From: Collinsella sp.
GTDB lineage: Bacteria; Actinomycetota; Coriobacteriia; Coriobacteriales; Coriobacteriaceae
Length of the DNA stretch: 30,614 nucleotides
Direction of reading: 5' to 3'
Assembly: GCA_019425005.1 (NCBI GenBank)
Contig: JAHYYK010000029.1
Span: 1 to 30,614 of the forward strand
Shown: positions 22,109 to 29,954 of the stretch, one piece after another
How positions within the stretch are numbered: position 1 is the stretch's first letter
Layout: every line of letters begins with the position of its first letter
Made by a program: the position numbers and the translations under genes
The notes under the pieces: model-generated
Seen by the model: the letters and a program-made list of their open reading frames with translations, nothing else
Told to the model about the DNA's origin: nothing
The model's database searches: none

Positions 22109-22969
22109 ATGAAGCTTAAGAAGCTTGGCGCATTTGCCGCCACGGGTGCCATGGCACTCGCTCTTGCACTGACGGGTTGCGGCTCGTCCAACGCCACCTC
22201 TGGTTCCGATGCCGGTTCCAGCAGCTCTGACGACGCGAAGGTCGAGAAGGTCGATGGCTCCAAGGAGTACGCGCTCGTCAAGGACGGTACGCTGACCGTC
22301 GGCACCTCTGCCGAGTACGCTCCGTTTGAGTACAAGGACGACAACGGCGACTACCAGGGCTTTGACCTTGAGCTCATCAAGGCTATCGGCGACAAGCTGG
22401 GCCTGGATGTCGAGTATGTCAACAATGACTTTGACACGCTGGTTCCGGGCGTCGCTTCGGGCGCCAAGTATGACGTTTCCATCGCGGCTATCACCGACAC
22501 GCCCGAGCGTGAGAAGGAAGTCACTTTCTCTGATTCCTACTACATGGACGATCAGGCTATCGTGACCAAGGTCGATAACACCGACATCACGGCCGACAAC
22601 TACAGCGAGAAGCTCAACAACGCCGACGCTACCATCATCGTCCAGTCTGGCTCGACCGCCGAGGCCTTTGCCCAGGAGAACTTCCCCAAGGCCAAGATTG
22701 TTCCCTACAAGGACGCCACCGAGTGCTTCAGCGCCCTGCAGTCCGATAAGGGTGACGCCGTGGTGACCAACCGCTCCGTCGCCAGCCAGCTGACCGCCGA
22801 GCAGTTCAACACCTGCCAGACCATCAAGCAGATCAGCACCGGCGAGGAGTACGCCATCGCCATCAACCAGGGCAACACTAAGCTCAAGGACGACGTCAAC
22901 CAGGCCATCAAGGACCTGACCGATGACGGTACCGTTGACACCCTTATGGCTAAGTACAACATCAAGTAA
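22109..22969 (+). CDS. Polar amino-acid ABC transporter substrate-binding lipoprotein
   Basis: A 286-residue family-3 solute-binding protein. The signal ends in lipobox LTGC with Cys24 as the lipidated residue, followed by a Ser-rich linker and an acidic segment (about 25-50). The binding domain starts DGTLTVGTSAEYAPFEY and contains GFDLELIKAIG and DVSIAAITDTPEREKEV, which are the family-3 patterns for polar amino acids (Gln/Glu/His/Cys-type). GAAGGAG precedes ATG 22109. First gene of a three-gene transporter operon. The exact ligand is not evident. Confidence 0.95.
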   Translation: MKLKKLGAFAATGAMALALALTGCGSSNATSGSDAGSSSSDDAKVEKVDGSKEYALVKDGTLTVGTSAEYAPFEYKDDNGDYQGFDLELIKAIGDKLGLDVEYVNNDFDTLVPGVASGAKYDVSIAAITDTPEREKEVTFSDSYYMDDQAIVTKVDNTDITADNYSEKLNNADATIIVQSGSTAEAFAQENFPKAKIVPYKDATECFSALQSDKGDAVVTNRSVASQLTAEQFNTCQTIKQISTGEEYAIAINQGNTKLKDDVNQAIKDLTDDGTVDTLMAKYNIK

Positions 22970-22991
22970 AATAGCTACTTGATTGCACGCG

Positions 22992-23030
22992 GGCCCTTTC
23001 CGTTTTGGCGGAGAGGGCCTTTGCGTTTCT
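22992..23030 (+). terminator. Intra-operon terminator between binding protein and permease
   Basis: GGCCCTTTCCG (22992-23002) pairs with CGGAGAGGGCC (23009-23019, one G-T) with loop TTTTGG and a broken T-run TTTGCGTTTCT. It probably lets through part of the transcripts, giving more binding protein than permease. Confidence 0.7.
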
Positions 23031-23087
23031 CTTGACGGAGAGCGTTTCCGTCTCGTTTTGCCGGCAACTTCTACGATAGGAGCCACC

Positions 23088-24449
23088 TTGTCTCGACTGA
23101 ACAAAGGGGCCGCTGAGCAGCGTTTTCCACTGCCCGTCTTGCTCCAAAAGCTAGCCTGCGTCATGGCCGTGGCGCTCGCGCTGGTGTGCGCGGGGGCATA
23201 TGCGCCCACGACCGCCCAGGCGCTTGAGACCGCAAAGATTACCGCCCGACCCAACACCGGTTCGGGCAGCGATGTGGTCGGCGGCACCGAGACGCGCATT
23301 ACCTGGGAAGTTCAGGCCGATGCCGACGAGGAGCTGAGCGGTCTTTCTTTGACGTTTGTCGACGGCACGACGTTTGGTACCGATGACACGCGATTGACGA
23401 TGCTCTCGGGCGAGGACCTCATGGATCGTACGCCCATGAAACCCACGTGCAAGGCTGACGGCCAGACGCTCAAGATTGACTTTGGCGAGACGGCGCCTGC
23501 CGGCGGCTTTTTCCGTGTCGAGGTTTACGGCGTGACCTTCCCCGTCGAGGGCGGCGATGAGGCCTTTAGCGGCACCTATACGCTCGCCGACGGGTCGACC
23601 AAGAAGATCTCCAAGATTCCGTCGGTGGAGATCAAGGGCGTGACGGCCTTCGATAACTTCCTGGCCGACCTTAAGGAGCAGCCGTGGGTCGAGGCATGGA
23701 ATTCCAACATGTTCCTTCGCCTGTTCCTGAACCCGGTCATTTTGGTTCAGAGCCTGCCGATCGTCTTCAAAGGCTTCCTCATGTCGCTCTCGATCGTGCT
23801 CGTGGCATTTCCGTTGGCCATTCCCTTTGGCTTTGCCTTGTCACTCATGCGCATCTCCAAGTCGCGCATCCTGCGTTGCCTTGCCGGCATCTATGTGAAT
23901 ATCATCCGCGGTACGCCGGCGTTCCTGCAGATCTACATCGCGTTCTTTGGCCTGCCGCTGGCCGGCGTCAAGGTTGACGATTATGTGCTGGGCGTCATCG
24001 TCATGGCCATGAACTCGTCCGCCTACCTGTGCGAGATCTTCCGCGCCGGTATTCAGTCGATCCCCAAGGGCCAAAACGAGGCCGCGCGCTCGCTGGGCAT
24101 GAACGCCTTCCAGACGCTGCTCTACGTTATGATTCCGCAGACGTTCCGCAATGTCCTGCCTACGCTGACCAGCGAGTTTATCCTGCTTTACAAGGATACG
24201 TCGCTGCTCGCGGCCGTGGGCGTGGTCGAGATCGTCATGAACGCCCGTACCATCGTGGCCACGACGGGTTCCATTACGCCGTATGTGGTTGCCGCGCTGT
24301 TCTATCTGGTCATCACCCTGCCGCTTGCTCGCTTGGTGAGCGGTCTTGAGGCGAGGCTTCTGGGGACGGCCGAAACCAAGAAGAAGCGTCCCGCCAAGAG
24401 CGCTGGACAGGTCGTCGCGACGCCCGCCGACCACATCGCCGGTCTGTAA
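23088..24449 (+). CDS. Amino-acid ABC permease with N-terminal extracytoplasmic domain
   Basis: A 453-residue protein. Residues 19-38 form a hydrophobic segment with an AQA-like end, as in a signal peptide or anchor. Residues 45-185 form a beta-rich extracytoplasmic domain (ITWEVQADAD, GLSLTFVDGTTFG, FFRVEVYGVTFPV) that I cannot assign. From about 205 it is a HisM/GlnP-type permease with NIIRGTPAFLQ and the EAA loop EAARSLGMNAFQTLLYVMIP that contacts the ATPase. Usual permeases are 215-250 residues, so this is a fusion. TTG 23088 follows ATAGGAG and is the best start. ATPase gene follows 12 bases later. Confidence 0.9.
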   Translation: MSRLNKGAAEQRFPLPVLLQKLACVMAVALALVCAGAYAPTTAQALETAKITARPNTGSGSDVVGGTETRITWEVQADADEELSGLSLTFVDGTTFGTDDTRLTMLSGEDLMDRTPMKPTCKADGQTLKIDFGETAPAGGFFRVEVYGVTFPVEGGDEAFSGTYTLADGSTKKISKIPSVEIKGVTAFDNFLADLKEQPWVEAWNSNMFLRLFLNPVILVQSLPIVFKGFLMSLSIVLVAFPLAIPFGFALSLMRISKSRILRCLAGIYVNIIRGTPAFLQIYIAFFGLPLAGVKVDDYVLGVIVMAMNSSAYLCEIFRAGIQSIPKGQNEAARSLGMNAFQTLLYVMIPQTFRNVLPTLTSEFILLYKDTSLLAAVGVVEIVMNARTIVATTGSITPYVVAALFYLVITLPLARLVSGLEARLLGTAETKKKRPAKSAGQVVATPADHIAGL

Positions 24450-24461
24450 GGAGGTCCTATC

Positions 24462-25214
<753 letters not shown>

Positions 25215-25239
25215 CTGGTTCATGCGGCTGGCATTACAG

Positions 25240-25275
25240 AAAACGGGGCTGGACATGAATCCAGTCCCGTTTTTT
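25240..25275. terminator. Terminator between ABC operon and flavodoxin gene
   Basis: AAAACGGGGCTGGA (25240-25253) pairs with TCCAGTCCCGTTTT (one G-T) around a 6-base loop, followed by TTTTTTG. The A-run on the left makes it usable from the minus strand too. Confidence 0.9.
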
Positions 25276-25329
25276 GTTGGGATGTCGATAATGTAGCGTG
25301 AGCCCCTTCTGTCGGGCTCGGTGGTGCTG

Positions 25330-25749
25330 CTAGGCCAGCTCGGCGCCAAGGGCACGGCAGGCCGCCTCGCCCTCATCGTCGGGCGCATCGTAGCAAATGA
25401 CGGAGTCCACGACGTTGACTCCGGCCTCGTCGGCGTCGGCCTTCCAGTTGTCCATCCACTCGCCCTCGGCCCACGAATAGGAGCCAAAGAGGACGACCTT
25501 CTTGTCGCCGAGGGTCTCCTTGACCTCGTCCCACATAGGCTGAAACTCGTCATACTCAAGCTCCTCGGAGCCCATGGCGGGGCAGCCGAAGGCGAAGGCA
25601 TCATATTCGGCGGCCTTGTCGGCAGAGAAGTCGGCGCAGGGGATGACCTCAGTCTCGGCCCCCGCGGACGTGGCGCTTTCGGCGACGAGGTTTGCCATGG
25701 CCTCGGTATTGCCCGTGCCGCTCCAGTAGACGACGGCGATCTTGCTCAT
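25330..25749 (-). CDS. Flavodoxin
   Basis: A 139-residue short-chain flavodoxin, an FMN-containing electron carrier. The phosphate-binding loop is WSGTGNTEAM at the N-terminus; GCPAMGSEELE and FGSYSWAEGEWMDNW are the FMN-flanking loops. The length matches clostridial-type flavodoxins. GAAAGGAC lies upstream of ATG 25749. It follows the DUF3793 gene by 45 bases and probably shares its promoter at 26538-26565. Confidence 0.95.
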   Translation of the reverse strand: MSKIAVVYWSGTGNTEAMANLVAESATSAGAETEVIPCADFSADKAAEYDAFAFGCPAMGSEELEYDEFQPMWDEVKETLGDKKVVLFGSYSWAEGEWMDNWKADADEAGVNVVDSVICYDAPDDEGEAACRALGAELA

Positions 25750-25794
25750 GTTTTGTCCTTTCGGTCGTGCGGCGCTTGCCGCGGCTTGTACGTT

Positions 25795-26499
25795 CTATCG
25801 GGTTGCCTGGGCAAGTTGCGCCAGGCTGCAGCCCTGCTGATAGATAAAAGTGAAGTATTGGGTGCAGGCACGGTAGGCATCAAACGTCGCAAGCGCCTGC
25901 TCGACATTTGCGTAGACCTTCCAGGCCCCAAAGACCTTGTAGTTCTCGCCGCGCTGGACGATAAATTCGTGCACGTCGTCGTAGGGATATCCAAGGAAGT
26001 AGCCTATTTCGTGCGGAAACTCGCAGGTGCAGTCTTTGCTGCAGCTAGCTTGCTGGGGTAGTGCGCATCGAGTCTGGCTGCAGGCGCATTCCGCGACGTT
26101 ATTGCTCGCGAGCGTGATGCGTGATGCCAAATGCACAAGGCATGCCGAAAGGTCTCTCGTGTCGTAGCCTTCCGAGGTGAGCGCCGTTTGGACGCGAGGG
26201 TCTGCGAAATAGGTGGTGAGGCTTTTGGCTCGGTACGCGTACACGAGCGCTCCGCAGGGCCGCCAGACCAAAACACTCAGGTGGATGCCGAGCGGGTCAA
26301 GCTCGCGATTGCACTGGGCGATAACGTTGAGCAGGCGTGCTCGGCGTTCTGCAATGGTTTCGGTTGTGGTCGAGCCGTCCCCGTGGGCGTAGGTGCCTGG
26401 ATAGGTAAAGAGCGATGCCGGCTTGATGCCCGCGAGCGTGGGAGAGCAGTTGCGCACGACTGCCGCCTGAAACGTTGGGATGTCTATGGTTCGAGTCAC
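25795..26499 (-). CDS. DUF3793 family protein with a cysteine cluster
   Basis: A 234-residue protein matching DUF3793 by its pattern FPHEIGYFLGYPYDDVHEFI and the following WKVY segment. In anaerobes these genes often sit beside flavodoxin genes, as here, but their function is unknown. Before FPHE there is a run with seven cysteines in about 26 residues (CACSQTRC, then CSKDCTC), which could bind iron or zinc. Another Cys is in CNREL. GTG 26499 follows AAGGAG on the minus strand, which decides the start. Confidence 0.8.
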   Translation of the reverse strand: MTRTIDIPTFQAAVVRNCSPTLAGIKPASLFTYPGTYAHGDGSTTTETIAERRARLLNVIAQCNRELDPLGIHLSVLVWRPCGALVYAYRAKSLTTYFADPRVQTALTSEGYDTRDLSACLVHLASRITLASNNVAECACSQTRCALPQQASCSKDCTCEFPHEIGYFLGYPYDDVHEFIVQRGENYKVFGAWKVYANVEQALATFDAYRACTQYFTFIYQQGCSLAQLAQATR

Positions 26500-26537
26500 G
26501 GCGCTCCTTACGGATCTAAACTGTTAGCCTAGGAAAA

Positions 26538-26565
26538 CTTATACACGAAAGTAAGCCATGGTCAA
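26538..26565 (-). promoter_or_regulatory. Promoter of the DUF3793-flavodoxin operon
   Basis: On the minus strand TTGACC (26565-26560) and TATAAG (26543-26538) are 16 bp apart. A palindromic CCTAGG with flanking TTAG lies just downstream (26525-26533) and could be a metal-regulator site; that is weak. Confidence 0.6.
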
Positions 26566-26591
26566 CAAAAAAGTTTGAAGAGGGAAACTAA

Positions 26592-26622
26592 TTGACCGAA
26601 CAGACATGATTTTGGGTTAAGA
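26592..26622 (+). promoter_or_regulatory. Promoter of the HMA-protein gene
   Basis: -35 TTGACC (26592-26597) and a -10-like TTAAGA (26617-26622) at a 19-bp spacing. Long spacers are common at promoters of metal-responsive genes. The copper-type operator lies directly downstream. Confidence 0.5.
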
Positions 26623-26624
26623 TG

Positions 26625-26645
26625 GGGGTACCCCATGGGGGTATC
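26625..26645 (+). promoter_or_regulatory. CsoR-like copper operator
   Basis: The G/C-tract palindrome GGTACCCCATGGGGGTATC (26627-26645) is preceded by further Gs. It has the TACCCC..GGGGTA form of CsoR operators that control copZ/copA genes. It lies between the -10 and the start of an HMA-domain gene, as expected for Cu(I)-relieved repression. No csoR gene is in the window. Confidence 0.75.
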
Positions 26646-26673
26646 TAGATAGTGCTACTTGAAAGGGGAGCGC

Positions 26674-27057
26674 ATGAGTGACTTGCTCAACCCTGCGAAT
26701 CTCATCGTGCTGGCCGTCATTGCCGTCGGCATGTTTTTTGGACTGCGTCGCATTGCCGCTTCGACACACGGGAAGAGTTGCTGCAGCGATGGTACGAGCG
26801 GCAAGAAGGCCAAAAAGGTTGTTGTGGTGGATACCGATGCGTCACACTATCCCTATAGCGATGAGCTGCTCATCGGCGGCATGAACTGTGACGGCTGCGC
26901 TCAGAACGTAGCCAATGCCCTCAATGCGCTGGATGGCGTGTGGGCAACGGTGACGTATGCGGACCACACGGCACGCGTGCGCTCTAAGCAGCCGGTTGAT
27001 CGTGGTGTCCTCGAGACGGCCGTGAAAGACGCGGGCTACTACGTCATGACGCTGTAA
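26674..27057 (+). CDS. Membrane-anchored heavy-metal-associated (HMA) domain protein
   Basis: A 127-residue protein. Residues 6-24 form one membrane helix, followed by a basic linker with a Cys-Cys pair (KSCCSDG, 36-37), then an HMA (CopZ-like) domain from about 63. Its metal site is GMNCDGC with Cys72-x2-Cys75. The domain should face the cytoplasm or the outside depending on helix orientation, which I cannot fix. GAAAGGGGAG precedes ATG 26674. The CsoR-like operator upstream implies copper induction. No P-type ATPase gene follows. A role in copper binding or transfer is inferred. Confidence 0.85.
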   Translation: MSDLLNPANLIVLAVIAVGMFFGLRRIAASTHGKSCCSDGTSGKKAKKVVVVDTDASHYPYSDELLIGGMNCDGCAQNVANALNALDGVWATVTYADHTARVRSKQPVDRGVLETAVKDAGYYVMTL

Positions 27058-27083
27058 GCGCCGCCCTGGATGCGCTTCCTTGG

Positions 27084-27509
27084 CTAGGCTCGTCCGCGCA
27101 GTTCGATGTCTTGGATGTCGTCGAAGTCGATGGCGATGTCTCGGAGCTTGAGGAGCTTGAAGGCGGGGAGCGCCTCGTCGAGGATGCCGGTGCGGCTGCG
27201 ATAGCCGTATGTATCGTAATAGGTGACACGAACCAAGTCGCCACGTTTGAGACCCTCGAGCTTTTTAGAAAGTACGAGGGCTTTTTCTTCCGTGAGCTCA
27301 CGTTTTGACTCGACGGTGATTTCCTGCTTGCGCACGAGTTCGTAGTATCCCGTGAGGGCGGCAAAGGGCATAAACTGTGCGGCGCGGTTGGCGCGCACGG
27401 CACCGTTGGCAGTGAGGTTGGGGTCGGCGGCGCGACGTCTGCCCTCGGGGTCCGCCAGGCGCTCGAAGGCGGTCGGCGGGCGCACGGGCTGCTGCTTGGG
27501 TTTAGGCAC
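27084..27509 (-). CDS. YolD-like protein
   Basis: A 141-residue protein with the YolD-like core RAAQFMPFAALTGYYELVRKQE, followed by a helix-rich part and LVRVTYYDTYGYRSRTG. YolD-like proteins are encoded beside Y-family polymerases in Bacillus (YqjX, YolD) and are thought to partner them. GTG 27509 has GGAGG 5 bases upstream; the TTG at 27521 lacks one. The start overlaps the polymerase stop by 8 bases, so translation is coupled. No terminator is seen between it and the convergent HMA gene 27 bp away. Confidence 0.85.
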   Translation of the reverse strand: MPKPKQQPVRPPTAFERLADPEGRRRAADPNLTANGAVRANRAAQFMPFAALTGYYELVRKQEITVESKRELTEEKALVLSKKLEGLKRGDLVRVTYYDTYGYRSRTGILDEALPAFKLLKLRDIAIDFDDIQDIELRGRA

Positions 27510-29007
27510 GATGTCCTCCAACTTGGCCGTTGCGTTCGCGCGCGGTGGCGCCGGCGGTAAAGCTTAATCCCTTGACGAGCGCGTTCTTGCCGTACTTGCC
27601 TTTCACGGCCAGGACGGCGCGCGCCAGGTCGCGCTCGCGCTCATCGGCCTCGATATCGCTGAACAGATCGATGGTGGCAAATTCCTCGGGCACAAGATTG
27701 CCAAATCCCAGGTTGATGCGCTTGACCGGTCGTTTGGGATCGACCGTTTGTGCCCAAAGGTCATCGAAATACCCCATGATTTTCTTAAACGAATTAGTGC
27801 GCTCGGGCAGCTTTCGCGAGGCGTTGGAGTGCGCAAAGAGTGCGGCATAGCCACCACGCGGTTTGCCGCCATGCTCTCCCACAAAGATGCCATCGATTGC
27901 CTGCGCTTCGCGCACCAGGCGACGCCTTTCGTCATCGCGCTGGACGGGCTTGGGAGCACGGGGCGCGAGCTCGGGGCCGTCGGTCGCTGCGGGCTCGATG
28001 CCCGAGGTACTCGAGCGCAAGTGTCCGCAGCCGTCTATATACTGCGCCGTGCCGCTGGCGTTGAGCCGGCGTATGTCGGCGCGCTCGCTCGCGTAGCCCA
28101 CAAAGAGCGAGATGCTGTCGCAGACCACGTGCTTATCGACTAGATCCAACACGGCGTTGTCGACCATTTCGCGCAAGACGGTGTAGGCCTGCTCGTAGGC
28201 ATAGCCCTTCGAGAGCACCTGTCCTGTGGTGGTCGAGGTCGCTTGCGGGCGATAGGCTTGGATATCGGCGATGGTTGTCGGCTCGCGCCCGAAGGCGTGG
28301 TCGATGAGATATTCGGCGTTGACGCCGAGTTCGTCGTAGAGCAGGTTCTCGTCGAGTGCGGCGACGCCCATCAGGTCGTAGACGCCGTATTTCTCGAGAC
28401 GGGCCGCCACGCCGGGGCCGATGCCCCAGATGTCGGTGATGGGGCGATGGGGCCAGATCTCCTTGCGAAAGGTCCCGTCGTCGAGTATGCCGATGCGGCT
28501 GGGTACGTGCTTGGCGGTAATGTCGAGCGCTACCTTGGCCTGGAATAGGTTGGGGCCGATGCCGACCGTCGCCGTGATGCCGGTGCGCGCCAAGACCTCG
28601 TCGCGCAGCGTGCAGGCGAACCTTTCCGCATCGGTGTGATAGAGGTCCAGATAGGGCGTCACGTCGATAAAGCATTCGTCGATGGAGTAGACGTGAATGT
28701 CTTGCGGACTCACGTATTCCAGATAGATGCCGTAGATTTGCGCCGACACCTCCATGTAGTGCTGCATGCGCGGTACGGCCTTGATGCAGTCGATGCCGTC
28801 GGGAATCTCGAACAGACGGCAGCGGTTGTGTATCCCGAGGTCCTTCATAGCCTGTGTGATGGCGAGGCAGATGGTCGTGCGCCCGCGCGATTCGTCGGCA
28901 ACGACCAGGCATGTAGTGAGTGGGTCGAGTCCGCGGTCGACGCACTCGACACTGGCGTAAAACGTCTTGAGGTCGATGCAGATGTAGGTGTGCTGCTCGT
29001 GCGCCAT
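27502..29007 (-). CDS. Y-family translesion DNA polymerase (UvrX/YqjW-like)
   Basis: A 501-residue error-prone polymerase. Catalytic acids are Asp12 in CIDLKTFYASVE and Asp110-Glu111 in YSIDECFID; the helix-hairpin region is ITDIWGIGPGVAARLEKYG and the little-finger domain ends with INLGFGNLVPEEF and DLFSD. Relatives such as UvrX have about 415-425 residues; here about 80 extra residues (315-395, rich in Pro, Arg and Ala) split the little finger. GGGAGG precedes ATG 29007. SOS control is predicted from LexA-type boxes at 29021-29051. The YolD-like gene follows in overlap. Confidence 0.93.
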   Translation of the reverse strand: MAHEQHTYICIDLKTFYASVECVDRGLDPLTTCLVVADESRGRTTICLAITQAMKDLGIHNRCRLFEIPDGIDCIKAVPRMQHYMEVSAQIYGIYLEYVSPQDIHVYSIDECFIDVTPYLDLYHTDAERFACTLRDEVLARTGITATVGIGPNLFQAKVALDITAKHVPSRIGILDDGTFRKEIWPHRPITDIWGIGPGVAARLEKYGVYDLMGVAALDENLLYDELGVNAEYLIDHAFGREPTTIADIQAYRPQATSTTTGQVLSKGYAYEQAYTVLREMVDNAVLDLVDKHVVCDSISLFVGYASERADIRRLNASGTAQYIDGCGHLRSSTSGIEPAATDGPELAPRAPKPVQRDDERRRLVREAQAIDGIFVGEHGGKPRGGYAALFAHSNASRKLPERTNSFKKIMGYFDDLWAQTVDPKRPVKRINLGFGNLVPEEFATIDLFSDIEADERERDLARAVLAVKGKYGKNALVKGLSFTAGATARERNGQVGGHRA

Positions 29008-29020
29008 CCGTGCCTCCCAT

Positions 29021-29034
29021 CAAACACATGTTCT
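29021..29034 (-). promoter_or_regulatory. LexA/SOS box, proximal
   Basis: On the minus strand AGAACATGTGTTTG matches the Gram-positive LexA consensus CGAACRNRYGTTYG at 13 of 14 positions. It lies 13 bases before the polymerase start. Confidence 0.75.
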
Positions 29035-29037
29035 TAT

Positions 29038-29051
29038 CGAATACCTGTTCG
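29038..29051 (-). promoter_or_regulatory. LexA/SOS box, distal
   Basis: On the minus strand CGAACAGGTATTCG matches the same consensus at 13 of 14 positions. It touches the -10 of the promoter. A third, degenerate copy (10 of 14) overlaps the -10 at 29052-29065. Confidence 0.75.
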
Positions 29052-29080
29052 ATAATACCTGCTCGACCGGACACCGTCAA
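29052..29080 (-). promoter_or_regulatory. Promoter of the Y-family polymerase operon
   Basis: On the minus strand -35 TTGACG (29080-29075) and -10 TATTAT (29057-29052), with a 17-bp spacer. LexA bound at the adjacent boxes would block it. Confidence 0.75.
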
Positions 29081-29179
29081 AACCTGTCCCTATTTGGCAG
29101 GTATGGTCGTGCGGTTGCATCGGGTTTTTAACGCAGCCCTAAAGAGCGCGAAACAGCTCGGAAAAGCTCGCTTCGTAGC

Positions 29180-29755
29180 ATGAGCCTATTGAACGATACC
29201 GCCTATACGCACGGAAGGGTTGTGGGAAAGATGGTCAATTATGGGTTTGGTATGCCGACGCGCCTTGTTGCGGATGGAGATGTGGCTCGCTGGTGCGGGC
29301 GATTGGTCGCTCACTACGGTGGCACCAAGGCGCTGGTTGTACTGGGCGGTGACAAGCATACGCGCGATGAGCTCGTCTCGGCAGCACTCGGCTCGCTTGA
29401 TCGAGCTCTGCTCGAACGCGTGCTTTTTCGCTGCGGCTCGGTTGAAGGCGACGGGGGAGACGAGCTGATCGACGAGGCCGTGGCCCTGGCGACCGATGAG
29501 GGCGTGGACTTTGTCCTGGCGATCGGCGATGCCGATACGGCGGGCTTTGCGCGCGAACTCGCTCGTCGCATGGCCGTACTCGATGCCGGCGAAGACGGTT
29601 TTGCCCCTTATGGATGTATCGTCTCGGAGGGCAAAGTGCCTGCCGTCGTGGGGGCCGGCGAGGTTCCCGTTTTTGCCATCATCGCGCCCGAACTGCTGGA
29701 GGGCATCGGGTTTCCTCTGCGTGAGTTGCTCGGTAACGTCTGCGCTGCGGCCTAA
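29180..29755 (+). CDS. Half-length iron-alcohol-dehydrogenase-like protein
   Basis: A 191-residue protein resembling only the N-terminal nucleotide-binding half of iron-containing alcohol dehydrogenases: FGMPTRLVADGDV, then ALVVLGGD, and FVLAIGDADTAGFARELAR where the family has AxGGGSxxDxAK. The GGGS loop is altered to GDAD, and the C-terminal metal-binding half (about 200 residues with the Asp/His ligands) is missing. It ends cleanly with a stop codon before element P6. It may be a decayed gene or a single-domain protein with another role. ATG 29180 has no clear ribosome-binding site; ATG 29231 (MVNYGFG) after GGGAAAG is an alternative start. Confidence 0.65.
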   Translation: MSLLNDTAYTHGRVVGKMVNYGFGMPTRLVADGDVARWCGRLVAHYGGTKALVVLGGDKHTRDELVSAALGSLDRALLERVLFRCGSVEGDGGDELIDEAVALATDEGVDFVLAIGDADTAGFARELARRMAVLDAGEDGFAPYGCIVSEGKVPAVVGAGEVPVFAIIAPELLEGIGFPLRELLGNVCAAA

Positions 29756-29765
29756 TATTTGGCAT

Positions 29766-29827
29766 AAAGGGATAGGTTATTTTTGATTGGTAAAGCGTTT
29801 GACCTGCCAAATTAAACCTGTCCCTTT
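29766..29827. repeat. Inverted repeat P6 between Fe-ADH-like gene and pgi
   Basis: AAAGGGATAGGTT (29766-29778) pairs with AACCTGTCCCTTT (29815-29827), 13 bp with one G-T. The loop contains ACCTGCCAAATT. A related fragment, AAACCTGTCCC plus TTTGGCAGGT, lies at 29079-29102. It is followed by TTTTTGG and may also act as a terminator. Confidence 0.7.
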
Positions 29828-29954
29828 TTGGTCGGTTGCCGTTTGGGGGCCGATTGGCAACGCTCGCTGATTATAGTCTTGACCTGCGCTAGAATAGTGG
29901 CATCTGAATGTCCGGGCGCATGGAGGCGTGCGCCCGTATGCTGAGGAGGACTCT

